Source: Actinomycetota bacterium
Lineage (GTDB): Bacteria; Actinomycetota; Actinomycetes; Actinomycetales; Dermatophilaceae
Assembly: GCA_020161815.1 (NCBI GenBank)
Contig: JAIUOP010000004.1
Span: forward strand, 1-64,000
DNA: 64,000 nt
Direction of reading: 5' to 3'
Shown here: piece after piece, positions 47,256 to 61,477 of the stretch
Layout: the number at the start of each line of letters is the position of its first letter
Position numbering within the stretch: the first letter of the stretch is position 1
The notes under the pieces: model-generated
The model's database searches: none
Seen by the model: the letters and a program-made list of their open reading frames with translations, nothing else
Told to the model about the DNA's origin: nothing
Translations under genes and position numbers: made by a program

Positions 47256-47806
47256 CGCGGCCCCCACTCGGGCGGGGGCACACCGGGCGCCTGGACGCGG
47301 CGGCGCGAGGGTGCCTTGACCGAGTCGTGGCCCTCCCCGGGCTCCTTGCCGCCGGGCCAGGCCTTGCTGGCGCGGGCGGCGAGCTGGAAGGACTTGCGCA
47401 GTGGCGTGCCCTCGAAGCCGTCGGGCAGGAGGAGCGGGCGCAGGCCGAGCCCGGACTCGGCGTCGCCGGTGTGGTCACGGAAGCCGTCGAAGACGATCCC
47501 GAACATCTCGAAGGTCTCCCGCTCGTGCCAAGCTGCACCGGCGTAGACGTCCGTGAGGCTGGCCAAGGTCGAACCCTCGGCCACCCGGGTGGTGACCCGC
47601 AGCCCGCGTATGCCGTCCGGCCCGGTCGCGAGGACCCGCACCACGACGTCGAACCCGGGGTCGGTGGCGGCCTCGGTGCGGTCGACCGCGGTGAGCCAGT
47701 CGAAGAAGGTGTGACCGGTCGCGTGCGCGGCGGCCCCGGCTTCGTGCCACTGCTCGGGGGCCACGTGCTCGAGGCGGTCAGGATGAGCCGTCGAGGGTGC
47801 GGGCAT
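47252..47806 (-). CDS. nuoC: NADH-quinone oxidoreductase subunit C, second locus
   Basis: 184 residues. The 30-kDa-subunit signature is clear: HERETFEMFGIVFDGFRDH (about 100) and LLLPDGFEGTPLRKSF. It is part of the peripheral arm next to NuoD and is not fused to NuoD here. The basic C-terminal tail (KAPSRRRVQAPGVPPPEWGPR) is unlike standard NuoC. ATG 47806 overlaps the upstream stop by one base (TGATG). Confidence 0.9.
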   Translation of the reverse strand: MPAPSTAHPDRLEHVAPEQWHEAGAAAHATGHTFFDWLTAVDRTEAATDPGFDVVVRVLATGPDGIRGLRVTTRVAEGSTLASLTDVYAGAAWHERETFEMFGIVFDGFRDHTGDAESGLGLRPLLLPDGFEGTPLRKSFQLAARASKAWPGGKEPGEGHDSVKAPSRRRVQAPGVPPPEWGPR

Positions 47807-48162
47807 CAGGCTCCCTCCCTCGCGCGGTCGGCGAGTCCCGGGGAGAGCGCGACGAAGGCGCCGATCGCGACGCAGAGGGCGGCCGCCCAGAAGTGGCCGG
47901 TCATGGTCAGGAGGAGCCCGACTCCCACGCAGAGGGCTGCCGCGGCGACGGCGCGGGTGTGCCGCGGCAGGCGGTACCGGCTCCACGGGGTGAGGGCCAG
48001 CAGCCAGAGGGCGCCCAGGACCACGACGAGCACTGCGGCGAGGGCCCAGCCGGCGGTGCTGCCGAGCAGGCCCCGGCCGGCCAGGCCGGAGAGGGCCACC
48101 GGCACGACCGGGCCGACGGCTCCGGCGCGCTCGAGGAGGTCGACCCGACCATCGATGCTCAT
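47806..48162 (-). CDS. Small membrane protein of unknown function in the nuo operon
   Basis: 118 residues. A short polar start ([14 protein letters not shown]), then about four hydrophobic segments: LAAVLVVVLGALWLLAL, AVAAAALCVGVGLLLTM and HFWAAALCVAIGAFVAL among them. I do not recognise a family. ATGA overlap with the preceding gene and one-base overlap with nuoC show it is translated as part of the operon. It could assist assembly of the complex or act with the DUF2568 protein; no motif decides. Confidence 0.7.
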   Translation of the reverse strand: MSIDGRVDLLERAGAVGPVVPVALSGLAGRGLLGSTAGWALAAVLVVVLGALWLLALTPWSRYRLPRHTRAVAAAALCVGVGLLLTMTGHFWAAALCVAIGAFVALSPGLADRAREGA

Positions 48163-48557
48163 GCGCTCGCCCTCCCCATCGACCACTGGACGAGGGCCAG
48201 GACGATGCCGGCGAGCACCACGACCGTGCCCCAGAGGGTCCACCCGGCTGCGGCGAGGGCGCCCCCGAGGGCGAGTCCGAGGACCGCGCAAACGGCGACC
48301 CTGGGGAACAGCGCCAGGCGGCGGGCGGCCGGCGGGGCCATGAAGACCACCCAAGCGACCGCGGCCGCGAGGAGCACGAGGACGGCCACGACGATGCCGC
48401 GCACACCCCCTCCGGCGTAGTGGTGGGCCAGCTGGGCCAGGGCCGCGAACAGTAAGACTTCCGCGACGAGGGCGAGCAGGCCCAGGAGGAGCAGGCGACC
48501 CGTGAGCAGCTGCGAGCCACCCCGGCCCTGGGGGCGCAGACCGGTGGGCGCGCTCAT
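48159..48557 (-). CDS. YrdB-like / DUF2568 membrane protein
   Basis: 132 residues, four membrane helices. The pattern of helix 1 ([21 protein letters not shown]), then [33 protein letters not shown] with the Val/Phe-Met-Ala-Pro segment, matches DUF2568/YrdB proteins as I know them ([12 protein letters not shown] and [15 protein letters not shown] seen). Function unknown. Coupled by ATGA to nuoB upstream and to the next small membrane gene downstream, so probably co-translated with complex I subunits. Confidence 0.65.
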   Translation of the reverse strand: MSAPTGLRPQGRGGSQLLTGRLLLLGLLALVAEVLLFAALAQLAHHYAGGGVRGIVVAVLVLLAAAVAWVVFMAPPAARRLALFPRVAVCAVLGLALGGALAAAGWTLWGTVVVLAGIVLALVQWSMGRASA

Positions 48558-49198
48558 CGGCCGCTCCCGGTTCCCGTGCTCCCCGAGCCGGCTGGCGGGC
48601 GCACCAGCGCCCGGGTGACCTCGCCCGCAGCGACGGTGCGGTGCACGGCATACGACGGGGTGGGGGCGAGCCCGGCGGACGGCTCGCGGGCGGTCACCGA
48701 CGCGGGTGTCAGGCGCTCGCCGGCGATCTTCTCCTGCAGCTTGACGATGCCCTGGAGCAGGGCCTCCGGACGCGGCGGGCAGCCCGGGACGTAGACATCG
48801 ACCGGGATGACCTGGTCGACGCCCTTGGTCACGGAGTACGAATCCCAGTACGGCCCACCGGAGTTGGAGCAGGCGCCGAAGGAGATGACGTACTTCGGGT
48901 CGGGCATCTGGTCGTAGAGGCGGCGGATCGCGGGGGCCATCTTGTCGGTGACGGTGCCCGAGACGATCATCAGGTCGGCCTGCCGCGGACCCGGCGCGAA
49001 CGGGATCACGCCCAGCCGCATGAAGTCGTGCCGGCCCATCGAGGTGGCGATGAACTCGATCGCGCAGCAGGCCAGGCCGAAGTTGAAGACCCACAGCGAG
49101 TAGCGCCGGCCCCAGTTGAGGACGATCCGCATCGGCTTGGGGGCGTGAGCGCCGAGCCGGCCCACCGTGGGCATCGGCAGGGACACGGGCTCACTCAC
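48554..49198 (-). CDS. nuoB: NADH-quinone oxidoreductase subunit B, second locus
   Basis: 214 residues. The N2 cluster ligands are visible: tandem Cys in [16 protein letters not shown] (about 42-43), Cys in [14 protein letters not shown] and Cys in [16 protein letters not shown]. This is the terminal 4Fe-4S cluster that reduces quinone with NuoD. A C-terminal extension of about 50 residues ([13 protein letters not shown] to the end) is low complexity. The GTG start lies 16 bases after the M1 peptidase stop. Confidence 0.94.
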   Translation of the reverse strand: MSEPVSLPMPTVGRLGAHAPKPMRIVLNWGRRYSLWVFNFGLACCAIEFIATSMGRHDFMRLGVIPFAPGPRQADLMIVSGTVTDKMAPAIRRLYDQMPDPKYVISFGACSNSGGPYWDSYSVTKGVDQVIPVDVYVPGCPPRPEALLQGIVKLQEKIAGERLTPASVTAREPSAGLAPTPSYAVHRTVAAGEVTRALVRPPAGSGSTGTGSGR

Positions 49199-49214
49199 CC
49201 CGTCAGCCTAGCGA

Positions 49215-50535
49215 TCACAGGGTCGGCAGCGGGGGCAGCTTGGCCTGATGCAGCCAGGCGTCGAACAGGGCGGCGAGGTCCCGCCCGGTGACCTCCTGCG
49301 CGAGCGCCACGAAGTCCTGCGTCGACACCACGCCATGGCGGAAGCGCGAGCCCCAGGTGTGCAGCAGCGCGAAGAACGCCTCCTCCCCCACCTGGCCCCG
49401 CAGGGCGTGCAGGGTGAGCGCGCCCCGCTTGTAGACGCGGTCGTCGAACATGTCCTTGGCGCCCGGCGCGGCGAGCACGAGGTCCTGGTCCTTGCGCTTC
49501 AGCTGCTCCCAGTGGACTCGCGCCCTCTCCTGGGTCGAGGCCTCCCCCGCCACCGGGCTCCAGAGCCATTCCGCGTAGCAGGCGAAGCCCTCGTGCAGCC
49601 AGATGTCCTGCCCGAGCCCAGCGGTCACCGAGTTGCCCCACCACTGGTGCGCGAGCTCGTGGGCGATCAGCCGCTGCGCCTCCCACCCCCGGTGGGCGAG
49701 GTTGGCCCCGAAGGTCGACAGCGACTGCGACTCCAGCGGGATCTCGAGGTCGTCGTCGGTGACGACGGCGGTGTAGCCGGCGGCGAAGGGATACGGCCCG
49801 AACCACTCCTCCATCGCCGCGATCATCCGCCCCTGGTCGGCGAAGGCGGTCTCGATCGCGGTCCCCAGCCGCGGCGGCCCGGCCACCCGCACCGGCACCG
49901 GGGCGTCGGGAAGGTCGCGGACGGCATACCGGCCGATCTGGACGGTCGCGAGGTAGGGGGCCATCGGCTCGTCCTGGACGTAGGTCCACGCGGTCTTGCG
50001 GCCGACCTTGCGGCGCCCGGTCAGGCGGCCGTTGGCGATGACGGTGTATGCCGTGTCGCAGGCGAGCGTGAGGCGGTAGCTCGCCTTGTCGCTGGCGCGG
50101 TCGTTGCAGGGATACCAGCTCGGCGCGCCGTGCGGCTGGGAGGCGACGATGACGCCGTCCTCGAGCTCCTCCCAGCCGGCGAGCCCGTCCGGGCCGCGCA
50201 TGGGCCGCGGGCTGCCCTTGGTGGCGACCACGACCGTCAGCAGGTGGCCGGCGGACAGCTCCTCGGCGAAGCGCAGCGTGAGGCGGCCGCCGCGATGGGT
50301 GTGGCGCCTGAGCGTGGCGCCGGAGACGGTGACACCCGTGACGCGCAAGGCACCCGAGAGGTCGAGCTCGATCGCGGAGGTCGGCAGGAGGATGCGCAGG
50401 CTGATCGTCGTGCGCCCGGAGAGGTGGTTGCTCGCGATCGCGTAGTCGAGGTCGAGGTCGTACTCCACCGCGGCATACCGCAGGTCGCCGTGCCCGGGGA
50501 CGTAGGGATCGGCGGTGAGGCTCGCGGTGGCAGGG

Positions 50536-50546
<11 letters not shown>
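49215..50546 (-). CDS. M1-family metallopeptidase (short form) paired with the Pls-like synthetase
   Basis: 443 residues, lacking the long C-terminal helical domain of PepN. Zinc motif HELAHQWWGNSV (about 295) with downstream HEGFACYAEWLW supplying the third Glu; DDLEIPLESQS is the substrate-side region in place of GAMEN. No signal peptide. It overlaps the synthetase gene by 11 bases. From memory, poly-lysine producers encode M1-type peptidases that degrade the polymer, so a self-protection or trimming role is a reasonable inference. It may equally be an ordinary cytosolic peptidase. Confidence 0.88.
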
Positions 50547-54438
<3,892 letters not shown>

Positions 54439-54476
54439 GCGCGCATCCAATCGCTCGTCGGTGAACAGCCGGTGAC

Positions 54477-54836
54477 TCAGGTCCAGCGGAGCAGGCCACG
54501 GCGGGCGGCGTGGAGCAGGCCGACCAGGAGGATGCCGATGAAGATGGCGATCTCGACCAGGCTGCGCGCCCCGAGGTCGGCATCTCGGATGACCAGGGCC
54601 CACGGGAAGAGGTAGACCGCGTCGACGGCGAAGACGACGTAGAGGAAGGCGAAGGCGACGTAGCGGATCTGGGACTGGGCCCAGCCCTGACCGACGGGGT
54701 CGACGCCAGACTCGTAGGTCGTGAGCTTGGCGGCTGTCGGGGCGCGCGGTGCAAGCAGTCGTCGCGCCGTCATGCCGGCGCTCACGAGGAGGACCCCCGC
54801 GAGGATCACGCCCGCGACGACGGCATACCCGGTCAT
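54477..54836 (-). CDS. nuoA: NADH-quinone oxidoreductase subunit A, second locus
   Basis: 119 residues, three membrane helices. Recognisable NuoA features: TTYESGVDPVGQGWAQ with the Glu-Ser-Gly loop, YVAFAFLYVVFAVDAVYLFPW, and the final helix with LVEIAIFIGILLVGLLHA. It opens the second nuo operon and is divided from nuoB by the synthetase and peptidase genes. Divergent from korA across a 169-base gap. Confidence 0.94.
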   Translation of the reverse strand: MTGYAVVAGVILAGVLLVSAGMTARRLLAPRAPTAAKLTTYESGVDPVGQGWAQSQIRYVAFAFLYVVFAVDAVYLFPWALVIRDADLGARSLVEIAIFIGILLVGLLHAARRGLLRWT

Positions 54837-55005
54837 GGGGTCACACTATTGCGTGCCGGTCACGGCGTGGGATGGGACGCGGCGAGGAGGAAGCACGCGC
54901 GTGGTCGGCGCCGAGGCGGCCGGAGACGCCTGCGGGAGCGTCGCCGAGGACCGACAGACGTAGGATGGACAGGATTGCCCCTGCCCCGTTTCGACCAGGT
55001 GAGCC
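54837..55005. promoter_or_regulatory. Divergent promoter region between nuoA (second locus) and korA
   Basis: 169 bases serve both the nuo/Pls operon and korAB. TAGGAT at 54961-54966 is a candidate -10 for korA; no matching -35 is clear. AGGTGAG lies just before GTG 55006. Shared space makes joint regulation of the ferredoxin-reducing enzyme and the complex possible, but I see no operator. Confidence 0.35.
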
Positions 55006-56864
<1,859 letters not shown>

Positions 56865-56868
<4 letters not shown>

Positions 56869-57950
56869 CCATCACCGACCACCTCGCCCGGCACGGCCTC
56901 GCCGGTGTGCCGCTGCTCGAGGCCGACGCGCCCAAGCAGACCAAGAAGGACTTCACCTCCGACCAGGAGGTGCGCTGGTGCCCCGGGTGCGGTGACTACG
57001 TCATCCTCGCCGCGGTCCAGTCCTTCCTGCCCGAGCTCGGGCTCAAGCGCGAGAACATCACCTTCGTCTCCGGCATCGGCTGCTCCTCGCGCTTCCCCTA
57101 CTACCTCAACACCTTCGGGATGCACTCGATCCACGGGCGCGCGCCGACGATCGCGACCGGCCTGGCGACCTCCCGCCCGGACCAGTCCGTCTGGGTCGTC
57201 ACCGGCGACGGCGATGCCCTCTCCATCGGCGGCAACCACCTCATCCACGCGATGCGCCGCAATGTCAACCTGACCATCCTGCTCTTCAACAACCAGATCT
57301 ACGGGCTGACCAAGGGTCAGTACTCCCCCACCTCCAAGGTCGGCCAGGTCACCAAGTCCTCGCCGATGGGTGCGGTCGACCAGCCGTTCAACCCGGTGTC
57401 CCTGGCGCTTGGCGCCGAGGCGAGCTTCGTCGGGCGGGTCATGGAGTCCGACCGGCCCTCGATGATGGCGACGCTGCGTGCCGCGGCCGAGCACCGCGGC
57501 ACGGCCCTGGTCGAGATCTACCAGAACTGCCCGATCTTCAACGACGGCGCCTTCGAGAAGATCAAGGACCGCTCCGAACAGGAGGCCCGCCTCGTGCGCC
57601 TCGAGGCCGGCCAGCCGGTGCGGGTCGGCGCCGAGGACGCGCGGCGAGTGCTCGTGCGCACCCCCGGGGGGGCGCTGGAGTTCGTGCCGGAGGACCAGGC
57701 CGACCCCACGGCATACGTCGTCCATGACCCGTATGCCGAGGACCCCAGCCAGGCGTTCGCGCTCAGCCGGCTCGACTCCCCCGAGATGACGAGTGTGCCG
57801 GTGGGGATCTTCCGGCAGGTCGAGCGGCCGACCTACGACGACCAGGTGCGGGCGCAGGTCGCCGGCGCCCAGGACGCCGCCGGCGGTCCCGCCACCGATG
57901 CCGACCTCGCGGCCCTGCTGCGCGGCAAGGACACCTGGACCGTCGCCTGA
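56865..57950 (+). CDS. korB: 2-oxoacid:ferredoxin oxidoreductase beta subunit (KorB-type)
   Basis: 361 residues. Binds TPP and a 4Fe-4S cluster: RWCPGCGDYVIL (about 37-48), GIGCSSRFPYY, and the TPP motif TGDGDALSIGGNH to ILLFNN. Later segments GLTKGQYSPTSKVG and ALVEIYQNCPIFNDG, with a further Cys, are typical of KorB. ATG 56865 overlaps the korA stop. Reduced ferredoxin made here could feed the NuoEFG-less complex encoded divergently. Confidence 0.93.
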
Positions 57951-57969
57951 CCCCTGCGTTCTGCACTCA

Positions 57970-58029
57970 TCGAGTGGGCATTGGATGTCGCCTCCGCGGC
58001 ACTCGAGGCGACATCAACTGCCCACTCGA
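57970..58029. repeat. Large imperfect inverted repeat between korB and rarD
   Basis: TCGAGTGGGCATTGGATGTC... (25-base arm 57970-57994) pairs with the arm 58005-58029 with two mismatches around a 10-base loop. It begins 19 bases after the korB stop and can serve as a terminator. It is unrelated in sequence to the palindromes at 1117 and 60348. Confidence 0.75.
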
Positions 58030-58117
58030 CGGCACGGGGCGGGGCACTGCGCGGACGGCAAGGCGCGGAGGACAAGACGCCCGGCTCGGAGTGGAGCGGG
58101 AGGTCTAGAGTGCAGCG

Positions 58118-59062
58118 GTGACCTCCACCACATCTGCGGCGCACGAGGCGGAGGTGCGGCGCGGCCCGCTCTACGGGGTCGCGGCCTACGGCATCTGGGG
58201 CGTCTTCCCGCTCTACTTCTTCGCGCTCAAGCCGAGTGGACCCTGGGAGATCCTCGCCCACCGGATCGTGTGGACCCTGGCCTTCTGCGGGCTCATCCTC
58301 ACGATCCGGCGGGACTGGAGCTGGCTGCGTCGCGTCCTGGGCAACCCAAAGCTGCTCGGTGGCCTGACGATCGCGGCGCTCGTCATCGCCGTGAACTGGG
58401 TCGTCTACATCCTCGCCGTCGTCTCCGGCCGGACCTATGAGGCCGCGCTCGGCTACTTCCTCAACCCGATCGTGACCGTCGCCCTGGGCGTCCTCGTCCT
58501 CAAGGAGCGGCTGCGACCCCTGCAGTGGGCGGCCGTCGCCATCGGCGCCCTCGCCGGGCTCTACCTCACGGTCGCCGGCGGCGTCATCCCCTGGATCCCC
58601 GCCGTGCTCGCGCTCTCCTTCGCCACCTACGGGCTGGTCAAGAAGCGTCTCGGCGCCAGCCTGGCCGCCCTGCACTCGTTGACGGCCGAGACGATGGTCC
58701 TGGCTCCGGTCGCCGCCGTGGTCCTCGTCCTGGTCCACCTCGCCGGCACCGGCACCCTCGGGGAGCACGGCGGCCTCCACTCCACCCTGCTGCTCTCGGC
58801 CGGCGTCGTCACCGCCATCCCCCTGCTGTTCTTCGCCGCCGCGGCCAGGCGGGTCCCCCTGACCACGATCGGGCTCCTCCAGTTCATGACGCCGGTCATG
58901 CAACTGCTCGCGGGGGTGCTCGTCCTCGGCGAGCACGTCTCCCGCCAGCTCTGGGTGGGCTTCGGCATCGTCTGGCTGGCCCTCGTGCTGCTCACCGTGG
59001 ACCTGATCCGCAGCGGCCGCGCCGGCCGCAACCGCGTCGACCTGGAGGTCCCCGAGCCGTGA
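58118..59062 (+). CDS. rarD: RarD/EamA-family transporter
   Basis: 314 residues, ten membrane helices. The RarD start region is clear: GVAAYGIWGVFPLYFFALK, EILAHRIVWTL, with NWVVYILAVVSGRTYEAALGYFLNPI later and GLLQFMTPVMQLLAGVLV near the end. EamA-domain drug/metabolite exporter family; RarD is linked to chloramphenicol tolerance in some bacteria but the natural substrate is unknown. GTG 58118 starts 30 residues before the first helix. Stop overlaps the MFS start as GTGA. Confidence 0.92.
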   Translation: MTSTTSAAHEAEVRRGPLYGVAAYGIWGVFPLYFFALKPSGPWEILAHRIVWTLAFCGLILTIRRDWSWLRRVLGNPKLLGGLTIAALVIAVNWVVYILAVVSGRTYEAALGYFLNPIVTVALGVLVLKERLRPLQWAAVAIGALAGLYLTVAGGVIPWIPAVLALSFATYGLVKKRLGASLAALHSLTAETMVLAPVAAVVLVLVHLAGTGTLGEHGGLHSTLLLSAGVVTAIPLLFFAAAARRVPLTTIGLLQFMTPVMQLLAGVLVLGEHVSRQLWVGFGIVWLALVLLTVDLIRSGRAGRNRVDLEVPEP

Positions 59063-60360
59063 GCCACGACCCGGTCACCCAGCCACGCGCCGGCCAGCGC
59101 TGGCACCCGGCGTGGACCGTCGCCGCCGTCACCCTCGGCGCCCTCGTCGCCGCGGCGGCCTTCCGCTCCTCGACCGGCGCCCTGCTCGAGCCGATCGAGT
59201 CCGAGTTCGGCTGGTCGCGCGCCACCACCTCGGGCGCGGTCTCGCTCAACCTCGTCCTCTACGGCCTGGTCGCCCCCTTCGCCGCGGCCCTCATGGAGCG
59301 GTGGGGCGTGCGCCGCATCGTCGCCGCCGCCCTCCTGTCGATCGCTCTCGCGAGCGCGGCCACCACCGTCATGACCGCGCCGTGGCAGCTCTGGCTGCTC
59401 TGGGGACTGGTCATCGGCGTCGGCACCGGGTCGATGGCCCTCGTCTTCGGGGCGATCGTCGCCAACCGCTGGTTCCACGCCCGCCGCGGCCTGGTGATGG
59501 GCATCTTCTCCGCGGCGAACGCCACCGGACAGCTCGTCTTCCTCCCCGCCATCGCGTGGACCGCCGGCCACCACGGGTGGCGCGCCGCGGCATACATCAC
59601 CGTCGGCCTCGCACTCGTGATGGCGACCCTGGTCTGGTTCTTCCTCCATGACCACCCGACCGCCCGCGGGCTCCTCCCCTATGGCGCCGCCGAGGGGTAT
59701 GCCGTGGACGCGCCGTCCCATGGCGCCGGCGAGTCCCCGGTGGGCGCGGCCTTCCGGGTGCTGCGCCGGGCGTCGGGGACGTGGGCGTTCTGGGCGCTCC
59801 TCCTCACGTTCTGGGTGTGCGGGTGGTCCACGAACGGGCTGATCCAGACCCACTTCATCCCGGCCGCGCACGACCACGGGATGCCCCAGACCACGGCCGC
59901 GTGGCTGCTCGCGCTCGTCGGCATCTTCGACATCGCGGGCACGATCGCCTCGGGCTGGCTCACCGACCGGGTCGACTCGCGCTGGCTGCTCGCGATCTAC
60001 TACGGCGGGCGAGGCCTGTCGCTGCTCGCCATCGACGCGGTGCTCGCGCCGGGGATCGAGCCCGGGATGTGGGTGTTCATCGTGTTCTACGGCCTGGACT
60101 GGGTCGCCACCGTGCCGCCGACGGTCGCCCTCTGCCGGCAGCACTTCGGCGTCGCGGACTCGGGCGTGGTCTTCGGGTGGGTGTTCGCCTCGCACATGGT
60201 CGGGGCGGGCATCGGTGCGTCAGTGGCGGGGTGGCTGCGGACGACGACGGGGAGCTACTCCTCCGCGTGGATTCTCGCGGCAGTGCTCTGCTTCATCTCG
60301 GTCGCCCTCGCCCTCTCGATCCGCAGGACATCCCCCCGGAACCCCGCGCTGGGTGCGTAG
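59059..60360 (+). CDS. Major facilitator superfamily transporter
   Basis: 433 residues, 12 membrane helices. Short polar start, first helix with FRSSTGALLEPIESEFGWSR typical of the monocarboxylate/oxalate-formate branch (YbfB/OFA-like), the loop MERWGVRRIV between helices 2 and 3, and NRWFHARRGLVMGIF. The second half begins after a hydrophilic loop (EGYAVDAPSHGAGESP). Substrate unknown; organic anion uptake or efflux is the family expectation. GTG 59059 is coupled to rarD (GTGA). Its last codons and stop lie inside the palindromic repeat. Confidence 0.88.
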   Translation: MSHDPVTQPRAGQRWHPAWTVAAVTLGALVAAAAFRSSTGALLEPIESEFGWSRATTSGAVSLNLVLYGLVAPFAAALMERWGVRRIVAAALLSIALASAATTVMTAPWQLWLLWGLVIGVGTGSMALVFGAIVANRWFHARRGLVMGIFSAANATGQLVFLPAIAWTAGHHGWRAAAYITVGLALVMATLVWFFLHDHPTARGLLPYGAAEGYAVDAPSHGAGESPVGAAFRVLRRASGTWAFWALLLTFWVCGWSTNGLIQTHFIPAAHDHGMPQTTAAWLLALVGIFDIAGTIASGWLTDRVDSRWLLAIYYGGRGLSLLAIDAVLAPGIEPGMWVFIVFYGLDWVATVPPTVALCRQHFGVADSGVVFGWVFASHMVGAGIGASVAGWLRTTTGSYSSAWILAAVLCFISVALALSIRRTSPRNPALGA

Positions 60361-60398
60361 AAACTGCGCGCCAGGGCGAGGGTTTCCACGCACTCAAC
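60348..60398. repeat. Dispersed palindromic repeat, copy 2 (possible bidirectional terminator)
   Basis: A 51-base imperfect palindrome, with GGTGCGTAGAAAC at 60352-60364 facing GTTTCCACGCAC at 60382-60393. Its reverse complement aligns without gaps to 1117-1167 with 39 of 51 identities, including a shared CGCCCTGGCG core. The MFS stop codon (60358-60360) lies inside it. As with copy 1, it lies between convergent genes. Confidence 0.75.
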
Positions 60399-60436
60399 CC
60401 CGGTGATCGAGACCATGGGGCCGATGGGGTGACGGG

Positions 60437-61477
60437 TCAGCCGACGCGGTCGACGACGCCGGCCGCCAGGGCGTGCAGCGCCGTCTTGGCGTCGCTGTCG
60501 GGCAGGGAGGCGAGGACGTCCTGGGCGTGGCGCGCCACGGCATACGTCTCGGCACGGGCCAGGTCCATCGCCGGGTGGGCGCGCAGCAGCGTCAGCGCCT
60601 CGGTCAGTGCCTCGTCCGAGGAGAGGTCGCCGACGAGCAGCTCCTGCAGCCGCGCGTCGGCCGGGTCGGTCGAGGCCAGCGCGTGCAGCACCGGCAGGGT
60701 GCGCTTGCCCTCGCGCAGGTCGGTGCCCGGCGTCTTGCCGGTCTGCTCGGCGTCTGAGGAGATGTCGATGAGGTCGTCGGCGAGCTGGAAGGCCATGCCC
60801 AGGTGCTCGCCGTAGACGCGCATCGTCTCGACCGTCGCCGCGTCGCAGCCCCCGAACATCGCGCCATAGCGGGCCGCCGTGGCGATGAGCACCCCGGTCT
60901 TGTCGGCGAGGACGCCGCGGTAGTACTCCAGCGGGTCCGCGCCCTCCGGGCAGGGCCGGTCGTCACGGATCTGGCCCGAGCACAGGCGCACGAAGGTCTG
61001 GGCCTGGATCTTCACGGCCTCCGGGCCGAGGTCGGCGACGATGTCGGAGGCGGTGCCGAAGAGCAGGTCACCGACGAGGATCGCGGTGGAGTTGTCGTAG
61101 GCCGCGTTGGCGCTGGGTGCCCCGCGCCGCACGTCCGCCTCGTCCATGACGTCGTCGTGGTAGAGCGAGGCGAGGTGGGTGAGCTCCACGCCCGTCGCCG
61201 CGGCGACGACCCGGTCGTTGAGCCCCTCCCCCAGCTCGGAGGCGAGGATCGTCAGCAGCGGCCGGAAGCGCTTCCCACCGGCCGCGGCGAGGTGCCCCGA
61301 TGCCTGCGCGATGAACGGGTCCTCGTGGTCGATCCGTCGCTCGAGCAGGTCGTTGACCGCCGACAGGCCCGCGGTCAGCTGATGCCGCAGGTGCTCGGAG
61401 GCGCCGGGCAGCGCGAGCACCGAGGGCGTGCCGCTGACCCGCTCGGGCGCTCCCCCGGCCGGCGTTGACGAGGTCAC
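60437..61477 (-). CDS. Polyprenyl diphosphate synthase (trans, long-chain)
   Basis: 346 residues. Both Asp-rich motifs are present: first LYHDDVMDEADVRRG (about 113-117) and second FQLADDLIDISSDAEQTGK; also GGKRFRPLL near 62. Such enzymes make the C35-C50 side chain of menaquinone, the quinone used by complex I. GTG 61477 overlaps the nuoN stop as GTGA, tying quinone-tail synthesis to the main nuo operon. The exact chain length cannot be told from the sequence. Confidence 0.93.
   Translation of the reverse strand: MTSSTPAGGAPERVSGTPSVLALPGASEHLRHQLTAGLSAVNDLLERRIDHEDPFIAQASGHLAAAGGKRFRPLLTILASELGEGLNDRVVAAATGVELTHLASLYHDDVMDEADVRRGAPSANAAYDNSTAILVGDLLFGTASDIVADLGPEAVKIQAQTFVRLCSGQIRDDRPCPEGADPLEYYRGVLADKTGVLIATAARYGAMFGGCDAATVETMRVYGEHLGMAFQLADDLIDISSDAEQTGKTPGTDLREGKRTLPVLHALASTDPADARLQELLVGDLSSDEALTEALTLLRAHPAMDLARAETYAVARHAQDVLASLPDSDAKTALHALAAGVVDRVG

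Noticed and set aside
47806..48651. Continuous 281-codon frame through the DUF2568 gene as one long protein
   Set aside because: Only the last 118 codons, from ATG 48162, form a membrane protein with proper coupling; the rest is a shadow of the DUF2568 gene.
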